Assembly: GCF_001046875.1 (NCBI RefSeq)
Contig: NZ_HF571038.1
Span: 1,127,323 to 1,162,353, forward strand
Origin: Nostocoides jenkinsii Ben 74
Lineage (GTDB): Bacteria; Actinomycetota; Actinomycetes; Actinomycetales; Dermatophilaceae
DNA length: 35,031 nt
Reading direction: 5' to 3'
The stretch's first letter is position 1, and each line of letters begins with the position of its first letter. Positions 18,501 through 25,488 of this stretch are shown one piece after another. The position numbers were made by a program, and so were the translations under genes. Below the pieces are notes generated by a model. It ran no database searches, had not been told where the DNA came from, and saw nothing but the letters and a program-made list of their open reading frames with translations.

Positions 18501-18630
18501 CTGGTACGCGACCGTCACCGTGGATGGCAACGGCAACGCCGGACCCTTTGGTGGAAATCCACGCCTCTTCGACACAGCCGGCGATGCCATCCCGGATGGG
18601 AGGAACACCGTTGAGTGCCGACCGACTTAG
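12595..18630 (+). CDS. Giant Ig/cadherin-like and Fn3 repeat surface protein
   Basis: 2011 residues; GAGG lies at 12586-12589. A basic N-terminus and one hydrophobic segment (about 12-34) look like a signal anchor. Residues about 35-370 resemble a beta-propeller of repeated short strand motifs (GGVWVTNVSDRLVAHL, GDVVVVHDNEHLSAL, GRVWAVDAARLVGF). From about 390 to 1450 there are about ten Ig/cadherin-like domains, recognised by repeated PPVAxxD starts and NDxDxDGD calcium-type loops. From about 1460 to 1925 there are about five Fn3-like domains (for example ATVSWTPGQANGAPITGFTV). The last 80 residues hold four Cys (SCTY, SGC, VYCW, VECRP), probably two disulfides. The gene corresponds to the fn3 gene of the bifidobacterial PFNA cluster. 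A cell-surface scaffold or adhesin tied to the neighbouring MoxR/DUF58 module is likely. Confidence 0.9.
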   Translation: MAGRTRWRQERRGAALLCVIASVVGMLAAFHRGIPVADLDLNDGGVWVTNVSDRLVAHLNYPSRTLDSGVRPGSGNFDVSQNGDVVVVHDNEHLSALPLDPALATLGQPLTVPKDMVLLHGGSTALIVDARGGRVWAVDAARLVGFNPASEPTVAKIPGVKAVVGLDGVAHLLTPDGKVRRISGGMGSWVVTDDKALTDFADNPSVTLTAIGDQIVAVDTVKRIVWSSSGRRTLGPGEAVVVQQPSAPSTTLALASANALLQVPLGDGEPATRPIPAAGAPTAPVVVAGCTYAAWSGSGDFVRECPGTTDDVVTTSPKLAAAKDVVFRVNRDVVVLNDTVSGDVFLADHDLTLVNNWSDISDQVKQRDKGESDTVENVTNATPGKRSERNHPPVAQPDEFGVRPGQSTTLPVLANDLDEDGDILTASVAKSPRLGRLRPVRNGGALQIDVAESMSGSGSFVYTASDGRGGEAEARVDVRVHPWAENGPPKAARASRVVLERKGEARYNILPDWSDPDGDVLTVTDAKAAAGLEVRFRPDGLITIRDLGTEPPGRREVAVTVNDGKAETEGKVAVEVKGGGNITPVANADHYRAFVGRDLVMSPLANDVDANGDTLRMVKISRPGSGASISADLVRGQVTFRATTPGTRYLDYQVTDGPSTAPGVIRVDVVKPAKDPTPFADNDLALLPAKGSVLVDVLANDDDPLGGVLVVQSVDVRPGTALAVEVVDHGLLRVAAPGGQVRRTSFTYQVSNGEASATGTVTVIPVPPKANPDPPIARDDAALVRADDIVTIAVQDNDLSPDGLALNLDPTLDVVDGADLGTFFVSEDRVRFKAGRSAGQATATYTVRDTRGNFASAQVVVSIRALDGKNAPPTPQPLTARVLAGSSVDISVPLDGIDPDGDSTQVVGLASSPAKGAAATIDGRIHYTAPQDAAGTDSFTYAVADGFGARGTAVVQVGIAPPPTVNQVPVALPDLVTARPRVDLAIPVTANDFDGDGDPITLVLTSVEPVSSQTTTVANASGDRVTLTTPDAETTLQYYYAISDGRGGQARGVLSVEVTADAPLVPPIARDDLVEPAAVLGKDRVTVPVTVNDEDPDGTAANLRVASTAPGVSVSGQDLILPVTDSRQLVVYTVTDPDKQSATAVVTIPARTAVPPTLKTEKLPVRVTAGQSVAMALSDYVRVRDGHAPRITYSRTVQAGAGWDGSDLVTNAQTITYGAAADFAGQSSVTFEVTDGSRPDDRDGLVATLTIPIEVVGRGNTPPVFHPSEITVAAGEPATVIDLRPMVTDADPGDADRLTFSLGATPPGFTVSLDGTQLRVAAPPDAEPNSAAMQRVRVTDGATDPVEATLPIRVIASTRPLMTTRDAVIEDANAGESTSVDITDYVTNPFADDGLPITLVGRPVVESGAGSVTASGTTLQITPTPGSFGQLAIGYLVADATTSVERQVRGRVLLNVRAAPEPPTAVTAESTISRTATVSWTPGQANGAPITGFTVTWEGGSKKCAVVTSCTITGLTNNQVYRFVVTATNDVGESKPSAPSNEVRPDEKPKPPGTPSVEVGDRQLSVSWAAATTEGSPVTDYVVEVSPPPSSGGEQHVGVMTSMVLTGLSNGTPYVIRVKALSGTSTEPLESEWSPASVAATPVGRPLAPLAPSVRMNDDKNLEPSATVSWNAPDGNGDDNLTYVVRNVATGQETSAGSARTLTLPLSVSERSQSFTVRASNSAGDGPSSPASDPVRAFKAPGPVSGLSAEATGVNNQARVRFTPGAANGALASELSYQWQAGSASGTLPSGGGVIDSAAFINGQNVSLTVRALAVVDGVSAYGAAAPAVVVNAFGPPGVPTVAAQGNVNDVLLSWNGSNAGNGRPITAVRIRTTDGDEQVVEVSGSRTQGSGRNLRKWIEAQVQDSQGTWGSWSGRAAANTWGDAYEETTHDYSCTYISGCRWVLVTLRQWNPGSQVYCWVGGTYGHPNWYATVTVDGNGNAGPFGGNPRLFDTAGDAIPDGRNTVECRPT

Positions 18631-18704
18631 GCCCAGGCGGGACGCACCGCCCGACGACCGCACATCGCTCTCTGCCCCGGCCACCCGACCCGAAGGAAGA
18701 ACCC

Positions 18705-19676
18705 GTGCCCCTCGCCCCTGAGAACGCCACCTGGTTCGCCGAGACCTTCGCGCGCCTGACCGACAACATCGGCCAAGCCGTGCTCGGCAAAGCGCCCACG
18801 GTGCGCCTTGCCCTGACCTGCCTTCTCGCGGAGGGCCACCTCCTGCTCGAAGACGCCCCGGGCACCGGCAAGACGGCGCTCGCGCGGGCGCTGGCGGCGA
18901 CGGTTCAAGGCTCCCACTCGCGCATACAGTTCACTCCCGACCTGCTGCCCTCGGACATCACCGGCGTCACGATGTTCGATCAGCAACGGGGGTTGTGGGA
19001 GTTCCATCGGGGACCGATCTTCGCCTCAATCGTGCTCGCGGACGAGATCAACCGCGCCTCACCCAAAACCCAGTCCGCACTGCTGGAGATCATGGGGGAG
19101 TCGCAGGTCACGGTCGACGGCACGCGGTATGACGCGAGTCGCCCGTTCATGGTCATCGCCACCCAGAACCCGATCGAGCAGGCGGGGACCTACCGCCTTC
19201 CGGAAGCTCAGCTCGACCGCTTCCTGATGAAGACCTCTCTTGGGTACCCCGAGCATGCGGCGGCAGTTCAGGTGTTGGCGGGGTCCTCCCGGCCCGATCG
19301 GACCAAGGCGCTCGCGCCGATCATCGCCACCAAGGCGGTGGCCGACATGGCCGATCTCGTTAACGATAACCACGTCGACGACGCCGTTCTCGACTACATC
19401 CAGCGCCTGGTCGAGTCCACCCGCGAGCATCCGGACGCACTCCTTGGCGTCTCCACCCGCGGCGCCATCGCGATGGTCCGGGCGGCACGTGTCTGGGCCG
19501 CGGCGCAAGGTCGCAATTACGTGCTTCCCGACGATGTCAAGGATCTCGCCGATCCTGTCTGGACGCACCGGATCGTGATGTCTCCGGATGCCGAGTTCCA
19601 CGGCGCCAACTCGGCCTCCGTCCTGGCGCGCGCGCTGGCCGACGTCGCGGCGCCCATGGTGCGCGGTCGAGCGTGA
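18705..19676 (+). CDS. MoxR-family AAA+ ATPase
   Basis: 323 residues from GTG 18705, chosen because AGGAAGA (18694-18700) is well placed; an ATG 30 codons upstream overlaps the previous gene and adds a Pro-rich stretch not typical of the family. Walker A is DAPGTGKT (50-57), Walker B reads IVLADEINRASPKTQ, and the family motif ATQNPIEQAGTYRLPEAQLDRF is present in the next third. The length is normal for MoxR. These cytoplasmic ATPases work with VWA/DUF58 proteins to mature or insert partner complexes. The DUF58 gene begins 4 nt after this stop, and the transglutaminase-fold gene follows, giving the standard MoxR-DUF58-TgpA trio. Confidence 0.95.
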   Translation: MPLAPENATWFAETFARLTDNIGQAVLGKAPTVRLALTCLLAEGHLLLEDAPGTGKTALARALAATVQGSHSRIQFTPDLLPSDITGVTMFDQQRGLWEFHRGPIFASIVLADEINRASPKTQSALLEIMGESQVTVDGTRYDASRPFMVIATQNPIEQAGTYRLPEAQLDRFLMKTSLGYPEHAAAVQVLAGSSRPDRTKALAPIIATKAVADMADLVNDNHVDDAVLDYIQRLVESTREHPDALLGVSTRGAIAMVRAARVWAAAQGRNYVLPDDVKDLADPVWTHRIVMSPDAEFHGANSASVLARALADVAAPMVRGRA

Positions 19677-19680
19677 GCCG

Positions 19681-21000
19681 ATGACCGCGCCCACCGAAGC
19701 CGTCCCGCGGCGCTGGCGAGTGCCACGCCCGAGGATGCCGCGCGGCCTTCGGGGGATGCCGCGCGGCATACCACGGGTCGTTGCCAGGGCTCGCGGACTC
19801 GACCCGTGGGTGCGGACGCGCCTAGAGCCCCTCGTCTCTGCGTTCAGAGCCGCCACCGACATCGTGACGCGCCGCGGCTGGCTGGCTATTGGCGCGGGTG
19901 TCGCCGCGACCGGTATCGGTCTTTGGCAGGGCTGGGTCGAGGTCCTCATCCTTGGCATCGCACTGCTGGCCACCGCCGGCCTCGCGGTGTCGTGGACGTT
20001 CGGCCGGATGGCGTATGCCGCCACCATCGAGCTCGATGCGACGCGGGTAGTCGAGGGAGAACAGGCGTTCGGTCGCGTCGTCGTGCGCAACCGTGGCGGG
20101 CGCACGCTCTTGCCCTCGCTGATCGAGTTGCCCGTCGGGCGGCGCTCCCGACGCTTTGAATTGCCGTCGCTGGCCGGGGAGACAGATCACGAGATTCTGT
20201 TCGCGGTGCCAACCCGCCGGCGCGGTGTCATCACCATCGGACCGCTGCGGTCGGTGAAGGTGGATCCCTTCGGTCTCTATCGGCGAGAACGGAATTGGAC
20301 GGAGCGGGCGACCCTTTTTGTGCACCCGCGCACGGTTCCGGTGGGCGCACAGGCAACGGGCTTCCTGCGCGACATCGAAGGCGTGACCAGCCACAACCTC
20401 ACCTCCTCGGATGTCGCCTTCCACGCATTGCGCGAATATGTGCCCGGCGACGATCTGCGCACCGTGCACTGGCGGACGACCGCGCGCACGGGGCGCCTGA
20501 TGGTGCGTCAGTTCGAGGAAACGCGTCGCTCGCATCTGCTGATCGCACTGTCGCTTCGCCGAACGGACTATGCGGCTGCGGCCGAGCTCGATGCGGCGGT
20601 GTCGACGGTGGGATCGCTGGTCAAGCAGGCCCGGCGCGAAGAACGCCAAGTCGACGTGGTTACGAGCGCCGAGCGGCTCAGCGTTGCTTCTGCCGCGATC
20701 CTGCTCGACCAGTTGTGCTCCGCCGAGGTGCAGGATGAGGCGCCACCGCTGCGCGAGACCATCGCGGAGGCACTCGTCGCCGCGCCAGGGATCTCCATGA
20801 TCATCCTCGTCAGTGGCTCGGCCGCGTCGGCCGAGGACTGGCATGGGGCCCATCGTCAGGCACCGCTCGACGCCTTCGTGGCTGGATTGCGTATGACCGG
20901 AGCGAACGGCACGGCCGCGCGGCGCCGGCTCGGGGGAATGGTCGTGGTCGACGTGCCGGCGCTGGGGGATCTCCCGCGCGCAGTCAGGGTGATGCGATGA
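19681..21000 (+). CDS. DUF58 (VWA-like) membrane protein
   Basis: 439 residues. An Arg/Pro-rich N-terminus with a repeated MPRG motif is followed by two membrane helices (about 63-105: WLAIGAGVAATGIGLW and VLILGIALLATAGLAV). A beta-sandwich region follows at about 110-230. The DUF58 signature is at about 250-275 (REYVPGDDLRTVHWRTTAR, then RLMVRQFEE). The C-terminal half has the alternating strand/helix pattern of a VWA-like fold. In the family this protein is the partner of MoxR, which lies 4 nt upstream. It overlaps the next gene by ATGA. Function in this locus is not established; an envelope assembly role is inferred. Confidence 0.92.
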   Translation: MTAPTEAVPRRWRVPRPRMPRGLRGMPRGIPRVVARARGLDPWVRTRLEPLVSAFRAATDIVTRRGWLAIGAGVAATGIGLWQGWVEVLILGIALLATAGLAVSWTFGRMAYAATIELDATRVVEGEQAFGRVVVRNRGGRTLLPSLIELPVGRRSRRFELPSLAGETDHEILFAVPTRRRGVITIGPLRSVKVDPFGLYRRERNWTERATLFVHPRTVPVGAQATGFLRDIEGVTSHNLTSSDVAFHALREYVPGDDLRTVHWRTTARTGRLMVRQFEETRRSHLLIALSLRRTDYAAAAELDAAVSTVGSLVKQARREERQVDVVTSAERLSVASAAILLDQLCSAEVQDEAPPLRETIAEALVAAPGISMIILVSGSAASAEDWHGAHRQAPLDAFVAGLRMTGANGTAARRRLGGMVVVDVPALGDLPRAVRVMR

Positions 21001-23369
21001 CCGGACGCATTCTGATCAGTCCCGAGTCGACGAGCCAGACAACCACTGTCCGCGGCCGCACGATGACGCTCACGGGCCCAGCCCTCGACGTCGCCATGAT
21101 CCTGGCTCTGCTGGGGGTTGGTGCGCTGTCCTTCGGGCCGGCCTTCGGCGGGATGCGCGGCTACCTCACCGCCGGTGTCGGCGTTGCCGTTGGGGGTGCA
21201 GTGGCCGCGGTCGCCCGCTGGCGAGGTTGGGGGGTCTTGTCCACCGCTGGCGCCGTGCTCATCGCCTATCTCGCCCTCGGCGGACCCCTGACCATTCCGG
21301 AGACGACGATCGCTGGCGTCGTGCCGACGCCGACGACGCTGTCGCAGCTGGGTTTGCTGCTCGCGCGGGCGTGGCGCGATCTGTTGACTGTCGGTATTCC
21401 CGCAGACGGTTTCCCCGGTCCGGCGGTCGTCCCCCTCATCACCGGACTTGTCTGCGGCGCGCTGGCCATCGGCAGCGCGATCCGGGGACGTCGCGGCCGC
21501 GCCGCGCTGGCCGCGAGCGCGTTGCTGGTGCTCGCCATCCTGTTCGGCGTCAAGTCCGTGCCCTTGGCGCGCTGGCAGGGCGGAGCGCTCGCTGTCCTGG
21601 CGTTGGTGTGGGCGCTGCTGGCGCATCCGGCGACGGCTGACTCCTCCCGCGCGGAGGGAGCGCGGGAGGAGTCAGCCAGTGGATGGCGTCGTGGTGGATG
21701 GCGTCGTGGTGGACTGGCCGTCGCGATGATGGCTGGGGCCGTTGGCCTGGCACTCGTGATCGCTCCGACACTGTTGGCGCACAGCAACCGCCATGTTCTG
21801 CGCGATGACGTCGTCCCGCCCTTAGACCCGCGCGCCTTCGCTAGTCCGTTGGCGCAATACCGGCACTTAGTAACCGACCTCAAGGATGTTCCCCTCATGA
21901 CCGTGGCGGGGTTGCCGTCCGGGGCGCGATTGCGCCTGGCCACCCTCGACTCGTATGACGGCATCGTCTACAACGTCGCCCAATCCTCGGCGAGCTTCCT
22001 GCGCATCGGGGGCCGGTTGGATCTCGCACCGCCGACGGGACCGATCAGCCGACTCGATATCACTGTCGACGGTCTCACCGGTCCCTGGCTTCCCGGTGGT
22101 GGGGACGTGCGGGAGCTCTCCTTCGCTGGACCGGCTGCCAGGGAGCAAGCCCGGTCGCTTTATGTCAATCCGACCACCGGCACGGCGCTGACCGCCGCGG
22201 GCATCGGCAAGGGCACGCGGTATGTCGCGTCCGTAGCCCTGCCTCCCACGCTCGATCGTGATGCTCTGGCGACCCGGTCCGTCCGCGAGGTGGTGATGCC
22301 GCCAACCGAGCGCGTTCCGGAAGTGGTCAACCGGACGGCCACGTCGTATGTCGAGGGCAAAACCCAGCCCTACGACCAATTGCATGCGATCGAGGAGCAG
22401 TTCCGCGAGTTCGGCTTCTATTCCGACGGGTCCGACGGCAAGTCTCGTGCTGGCCACACGGCCGAACGGATCAATGCCTTCCTCAGCGCGCCGCAACTCA
22501 TCGGCGACGACGAGCAGTATGCCGTGGCGATGGCCCTGATGGCCCGCTCTCTTCAACTCCCGGCGCGGGTGGTCGTCGGCTTCTACCCGGCCGCCACCCC
22601 GGCCAGTGGCCCCCTCGTCATGACCGGCAAGGACGCCCATGTGTGGGTGGAAGTGGCCTTCCAACCGGACTCGTGGGTGGCCTTCGACCCCACCCCCGAT
22701 CGCGACCGCATCCCCAAGACGACGGCCCCGAAGCCCCAGGACCAGCCGACGCCGTTGGCGGTCACGCCACCGGACCCACCGCGCACCATCGCGGACAAAC
22801 GAACCGATATCAGCACCTCTCGTCCCCCGCCGTCACCCCCGGTCGTCGACCCCCCGGCGGTGGGGAAGATCTTGCGGCAGGTGGTACTCATCGGTGGGGC
22901 CCTGCTCGCCCTGGCCAGCCCCTTCTTGCTTATCGCCGGGCTGAAGCGCCGACGCCGGCGACGGCGTCGGGCAGGCAGCCCATCGGCGGGCGCGAGTGGA
23001 GCTTGGAATGAGGTCGTGGACCGGGCTACCGACCTTGGCCACCGCATCCCGCGAGAACTCACGCGGGCGGAGGGCGCGGCATACCTCTCCCATGCCTATC
23101 CGAGTGCCGCCGCGATCGCGGTTGCCCGGGAGGCCGACCGGGCGACCTTCGGTCCGGTCGAGCCGACGGCCGCGGAGATCCACACCCTCTGGCAGGAGGT
23201 CGATCGGGTACTCGGCCGTATGAACTCCGCCGCCGGCCGTCGCCGAGCGTGGTTGGCGCGCATCTCGCTGCGCTCGCTACGCCGTGCTCAAGGCGCTCCG
23301 ACCGCGACCACTCGACGACCTCGCGTAGGTCGGCGCCGCCTTCCTACGAATCCCGAGAAGGAGTCCTGA
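20997..23369 (+). CDS. TgpA-like transglutaminase-fold membrane protein, catalytic Cys absent
   Basis: 790 residues from the ATG overlapping the DUF58 stop. Several membrane helices fill about 25-270, interrupted by a charged loop (about 215-240). The transglutaminase-like domain lies outside, at about 440-575. The stretch GDDEQYAVAMALMARSLQLP aligns without gaps to the TgpA motif GFCEHYA..., which puts Asp505 where the nucleophilic Cys should be. His548 (DAHVWVEV) and Asp564 (FDPTPD) of the triad remain. It should therefore not act as a transglutaminase or protease; a binding role is more likely. A Pro-rich stretch, one more helix (about 621-642), an Arg cluster and a cytoplasmic tail follow. 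It ends one base into the next start (TGATG). Confidence 0.9.
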   Translation: MTGRILISPESTSQTTTVRGRTMTLTGPALDVAMILALLGVGALSFGPAFGGMRGYLTAGVGVAVGGAVAAVARWRGWGVLSTAGAVLIAYLALGGPLTIPETTIAGVVPTPTTLSQLGLLLARAWRDLLTVGIPADGFPGPAVVPLITGLVCGALAIGSAIRGRRGRAALAASALLVLAILFGVKSVPLARWQGGALAVLALVWALLAHPATADSSRAEGAREESASGWRRGGWRRGGLAVAMMAGAVGLALVIAPTLLAHSNRHVLRDDVVPPLDPRAFASPLAQYRHLVTDLKDVPLMTVAGLPSGARLRLATLDSYDGIVYNVAQSSASFLRIGGRLDLAPPTGPISRLDITVDGLTGPWLPGGGDVRELSFAGPAAREQARSLYVNPTTGTALTAAGIGKGTRYVASVALPPTLDRDALATRSVREVVMPPTERVPEVVNRTATSYVEGKTQPYDQLHAIEEQFREFGFYSDGSDGKSRAGHTAERINAFLSAPQLIGDDEQYAVAMALMARSLQLPARVVVGFYPAATPASGPLVMTGKDAHVWVEVAFQPDSWVAFDPTPDRDRIPKTTAPKPQDQPTPLAVTPPDPPRTIADKRTDISTSRPPPSPPVVDPPAVGKILRQVVLIGGALLALASPFLLIAGLKRRRRRRRRAGSPSAGASGAWNEVVDRATDLGHRIPRELTRAEGAAYLSHAYPSAAAIAVAREADRATFGPVEPTAAEIHTLWQEVDRVLGRMNSAAGRRRAWLARISLRSLRRAQGAPTATTRRPRVGRRRLPTNPEKES
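21635..21677. repeat. 17-bp perfect inverted repeat inside the TgpA-like gene
   Basis: The arms GGCTGACTCCTCCCGCG and CGCGGGAGGAGTCAGCC are exact complements around a 9-nt loop. The repeat lies wholly in coding sequence, in the charged loop between membrane helices, where the protein reads ADSSRAEGAREESAS. A hairpin this strong in mRNA could slow translation between membrane segments, or may mark a past insertion or excision. Confidence 0.75.
21681..21710 (+). repeat. Two exact tandem 15-mers inside the TgpA-like gene
   Basis: GGATGGCGTCGTGGT occurs twice without a gap, encoding GWRRG twice. It starts 4 nt after the inverted repeat. Copy number may vary in steps of five residues without breaking the frame. 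Confidence 0.8.
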
Positions 23370-24553
23370 TGACCCTCGCTCCGCAGCCGCCCTCATTGCC
23401 GCAACCTCCCAGCGGGCCCCCGAGCGGACCCCCGTTGCCGAACGTCCCACGCCCCGCCACGGGACTGCGGATAGAGGTGGAGTATCCCGCGCTCATCGGC
23501 TACGTCCCGGCCAGCTTCGGCCAGCGGGCGGGCGCCGTGATAGTCGAGAGCGTCGTGTCGACGTGCGTCATCGCCGCCGCCTTCGGGCTGGCCGTGCTGA
23601 TGGCGCAGGGTGGTGCCATTCCGGCTGAGGGACTGGCATTGATGGCGTTCGTCGTCCTGGCCTATGGCATCGCCTCGCTGTTCGTCATGCTCAAGCACGG
23701 TGCTTCCATCGGCGGGCTGATGATCGGCCTGCGGCACGTCAGCTCAGTCACCGGGGAGTTGGCGCACGGCGCCGTCGTCGGCAAGCAAGTGATCAAGGGC
23801 CTGGTCTCGACGATCACGTTGGGTCTTGGCAATATCGCCCTGTTGATTCTGAGACCGCCGTCCAACCAGCATTGGGTCGATCGGGCCGTGGGCGTCGTTG
23901 TCGTCGACATCAAACGTGGCCGCGATCCGCGACGGAAGGCGGCGGCGCCTGCGGTGGCGCGTGGGGCCGCGCCGGGCCCCGCCCCGGTGCCGGCGCAACC
24001 CGCCATGGACCCCGCACTTCCGGGAATCATCCAGGCCGTTCCGGGTGGCGTCCAGCGGCCACCGGTTGCGGCGCCGGTGTGGCCTCAGAACTCTCCGGCT
24101 GAGAATGCGTGGTCTGCCCGCCCAGCCCCGGTGATCAAGGACATGCGATCGGTGGATGGCCAGGCGACCATGCCTCCGCCCGTCGAGGACGGCTCCGGCA
24201 CGGCCACCACGATGCGGCGTTCGGGCATGTCGGTGACCGTGCTGCTGGATAACGGCCAGCGCATCCACATCGATGGCCCCGTGTTGCTGGGCCGCAACCC
24301 TTCGGCCGTGATGGGGTTCGAGCAGGCTCGTCTGATCCCGGTGCCCGACGAGGCTCGGTCCATCTCCAAGACTCATGTGGCGCTCGGCCCGGCCGGTTCC
24401 GGCGTGTGGGTGCAGGACCTTCATTCGACGAATGGCGTCACAGTGACCGAGCCCGGGAACGGGAGCCGGCAGCTCGGCGCCGGTGAACGGGTGACCGTGA
24501 TGCCCGGCGCCCGGGTGACGTATGGCGATCGTTCTTTGGTCGTCGGCGGCTGA
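23369..24553 (+). CDS. RDD-family membrane protein with C-terminal FHA domain
   Basis: 394 residues; AGAAGGAG at 23356-23363 supports ATG 23369, which shares one base with the upstream stop. A Pro-rich N-terminus (about 1-30) precedes an RDD domain (about 45-190) with three hydrophobic segments and the features FGQRAGA, GASIGGLMIGLRHV and WVDRAVGVVVVD. A Pro/Ala-rich cytoplasmic linker leads to an FHA domain (about 300-390) with LLGRNPSA, SISKTHVAL and HSTNGVTV, so all the pThr-contact elements are present. It is a membrane-bound reader of Thr phosphorylation, probably by the kinase at the left of the locus. It is followed 11 nt later by a zinc-ribbon membrane protein. Confidence 0.92.
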   Translation: MTLAPQPPSLPQPPSGPPSGPPLPNVPRPATGLRIEVEYPALIGYVPASFGQRAGAVIVESVVSTCVIAAAFGLAVLMAQGGAIPAEGLALMAFVVLAYGIASLFVMLKHGASIGGLMIGLRHVSSVTGELAHGAVVGKQVIKGLVSTITLGLGNIALLILRPPSNQHWVDRAVGVVVVDIKRGRDPRRKAAAPAVARGAAPGPAPVPAQPAMDPALPGIIQAVPGGVQRPPVAAPVWPQNSPAENAWSARPAPVIKDMRSVDGQATMPPPVEDGSGTATTMRRSGMSVTVLLDNGQRIHIDGPVLLGRNPSAVMGFEQARLIPVPDEARSISKTHVALGPAGSGVWVQDLHSTNGVTVTEPGNGSRQLGAGERVTVMPGARVTYGDRSLVVGG

Positions 24554-24564
24554 GTGAGCGCACC

Positions 24565-25479
24565 ATGACCAGATTCGCGAGTTTCTGTCCGGCGTGTAAT
24601 ACCCCCGCCACTGGGTCTTTCTGTGGAAGGTGCGGACGCGCCATACCGGAAGAATCGATCGCCCCACCGCCACCAGTGGTGCACCTGGCCAAACCGACCA
24701 CACCGGCAGACTCGTGGGAAGGTGACTGGGCCGCGGCGCCCCCGGTTGCGCCCCCGCCGGCGGGGTCGTCGCGAAGCGTCGCGACGATGGTCATCGGCGG
24801 CGCCGCCGGCCTGCTCTTCGTCCTTGCGGCGGCGCTCGGAGGGATCGTCCTGACCCGCCAGCACCCGGGCGGGCGCGCCTCCGACTCGGCGGCGCTGGTG
24901 CCGTCCACGTCCGCCCCCGTGTCTACCGAGTCGAGCAGCCCGACATCCGCCGCACCCGCCACCTCCACCCAGACCGTCACCGTGACGGAGCCCGCGACGT
25001 CAGAGGCGTCGGCCACCACGTCGAGCGAGACGAGCGAGTCACCGCCATACGAAGAGCCGCTGGACCCGGACGCGGAGGCGTTGGCGACCTTGCAGTCGAA
25101 CCGGGAGAACACTTTGGCGTGGCTCCACCTCGACGACCGGTGGGTGCTGCAGTTGTCGAGCAAGATGGACGGGTCCGTCGATGAGATGCAGTATGCCGAG
25201 GACGGCGGTCACGTCTTTCACTACCCCGACATCCTGGCCGAGCATGAGCGCACCAAGGAACTCCTCGATGGCTTCGGGATCGGCTCGCTGACCCTGCTCG
25301 GCAGCGACTTTGGTCGGCATAGCGCGGACGAGGGGCGGATCTGGGTTCTGCTCGCCGATCCAGGGGGCATCTCGTCGGCCGCCGAGGCGACGCGCCGCTG
25401 CCAGGACCTTTATCCCGGATTCTCGGGCGATCTCTTGGAGGATCACTGTGTTCCCCGCAGACTGTCCCCACCCTCCTAG
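24565..25479 (+). CDS. Zinc-ribbon membrane protein with an exported C-terminal domain
   Basis: 304 residues. The N-terminus carries a zinc ribbon with two Cys pairs (FCPAC at 8-11, FCGRC at 20-23). A Pro-rich linker follows, then one membrane helix at about 75-96 (MVIGGAAGLLFVLAAALGGI), a long Ser/Thr/Ala-rich stalk (about 105-160) and an exported domain (about 165-304) containing HLDDRWVLQLSSKMDG and two Cys (RRCQD, DHCVP) that may form a disulfide. SPOR- or septal-type binding is conceivable from the way the domain is organised, but I do not recognise it firmly. No strong ribosome site is seen. It is last in the intact part of the locus; the decayed FHA-ABC gene begins 9 nt later. Confidence 0.82.
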   Translation: MTRFASFCPACNTPATGSFCGRCGRAIPEESIAPPPPVVHLAKPTTPADSWEGDWAAAPPVAPPPAGSSRSVATMVIGGAAGLLFVLAAALGGIVLTRQHPGGRASDSAALVPSTSAPVSTESSSPTSAAPATSTQTVTVTEPATSEASATTSSETSESPPYEEPLDPDAEALATLQSNRENTLAWLHLDDRWVLQLSSKMDGSVDEMQYAEDGGHVFHYPDILAEHERTKELLDGFGIGSLTLLGSDFGRHSADEGRIWVLLADPGGISSAAEATRRCQDLYPGFSGDLLEDHCVPRRLSPPS

Positions 25480-25488
25480 GCACCGGGC

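Noticed and set aside
18615-18704. 30-codon N-terminal extension of MoxR
   Set aside because: Overlaps the giant gene and is Pro/Arg-rich, unlike MoxR starts; GTG 18705 has a good ribosome site.
21681-21710. CRISPR-like direct repeats
   Set aside because: Two adjacent 15-mers without spacers inside a coding frame; no cas genes are in the window.
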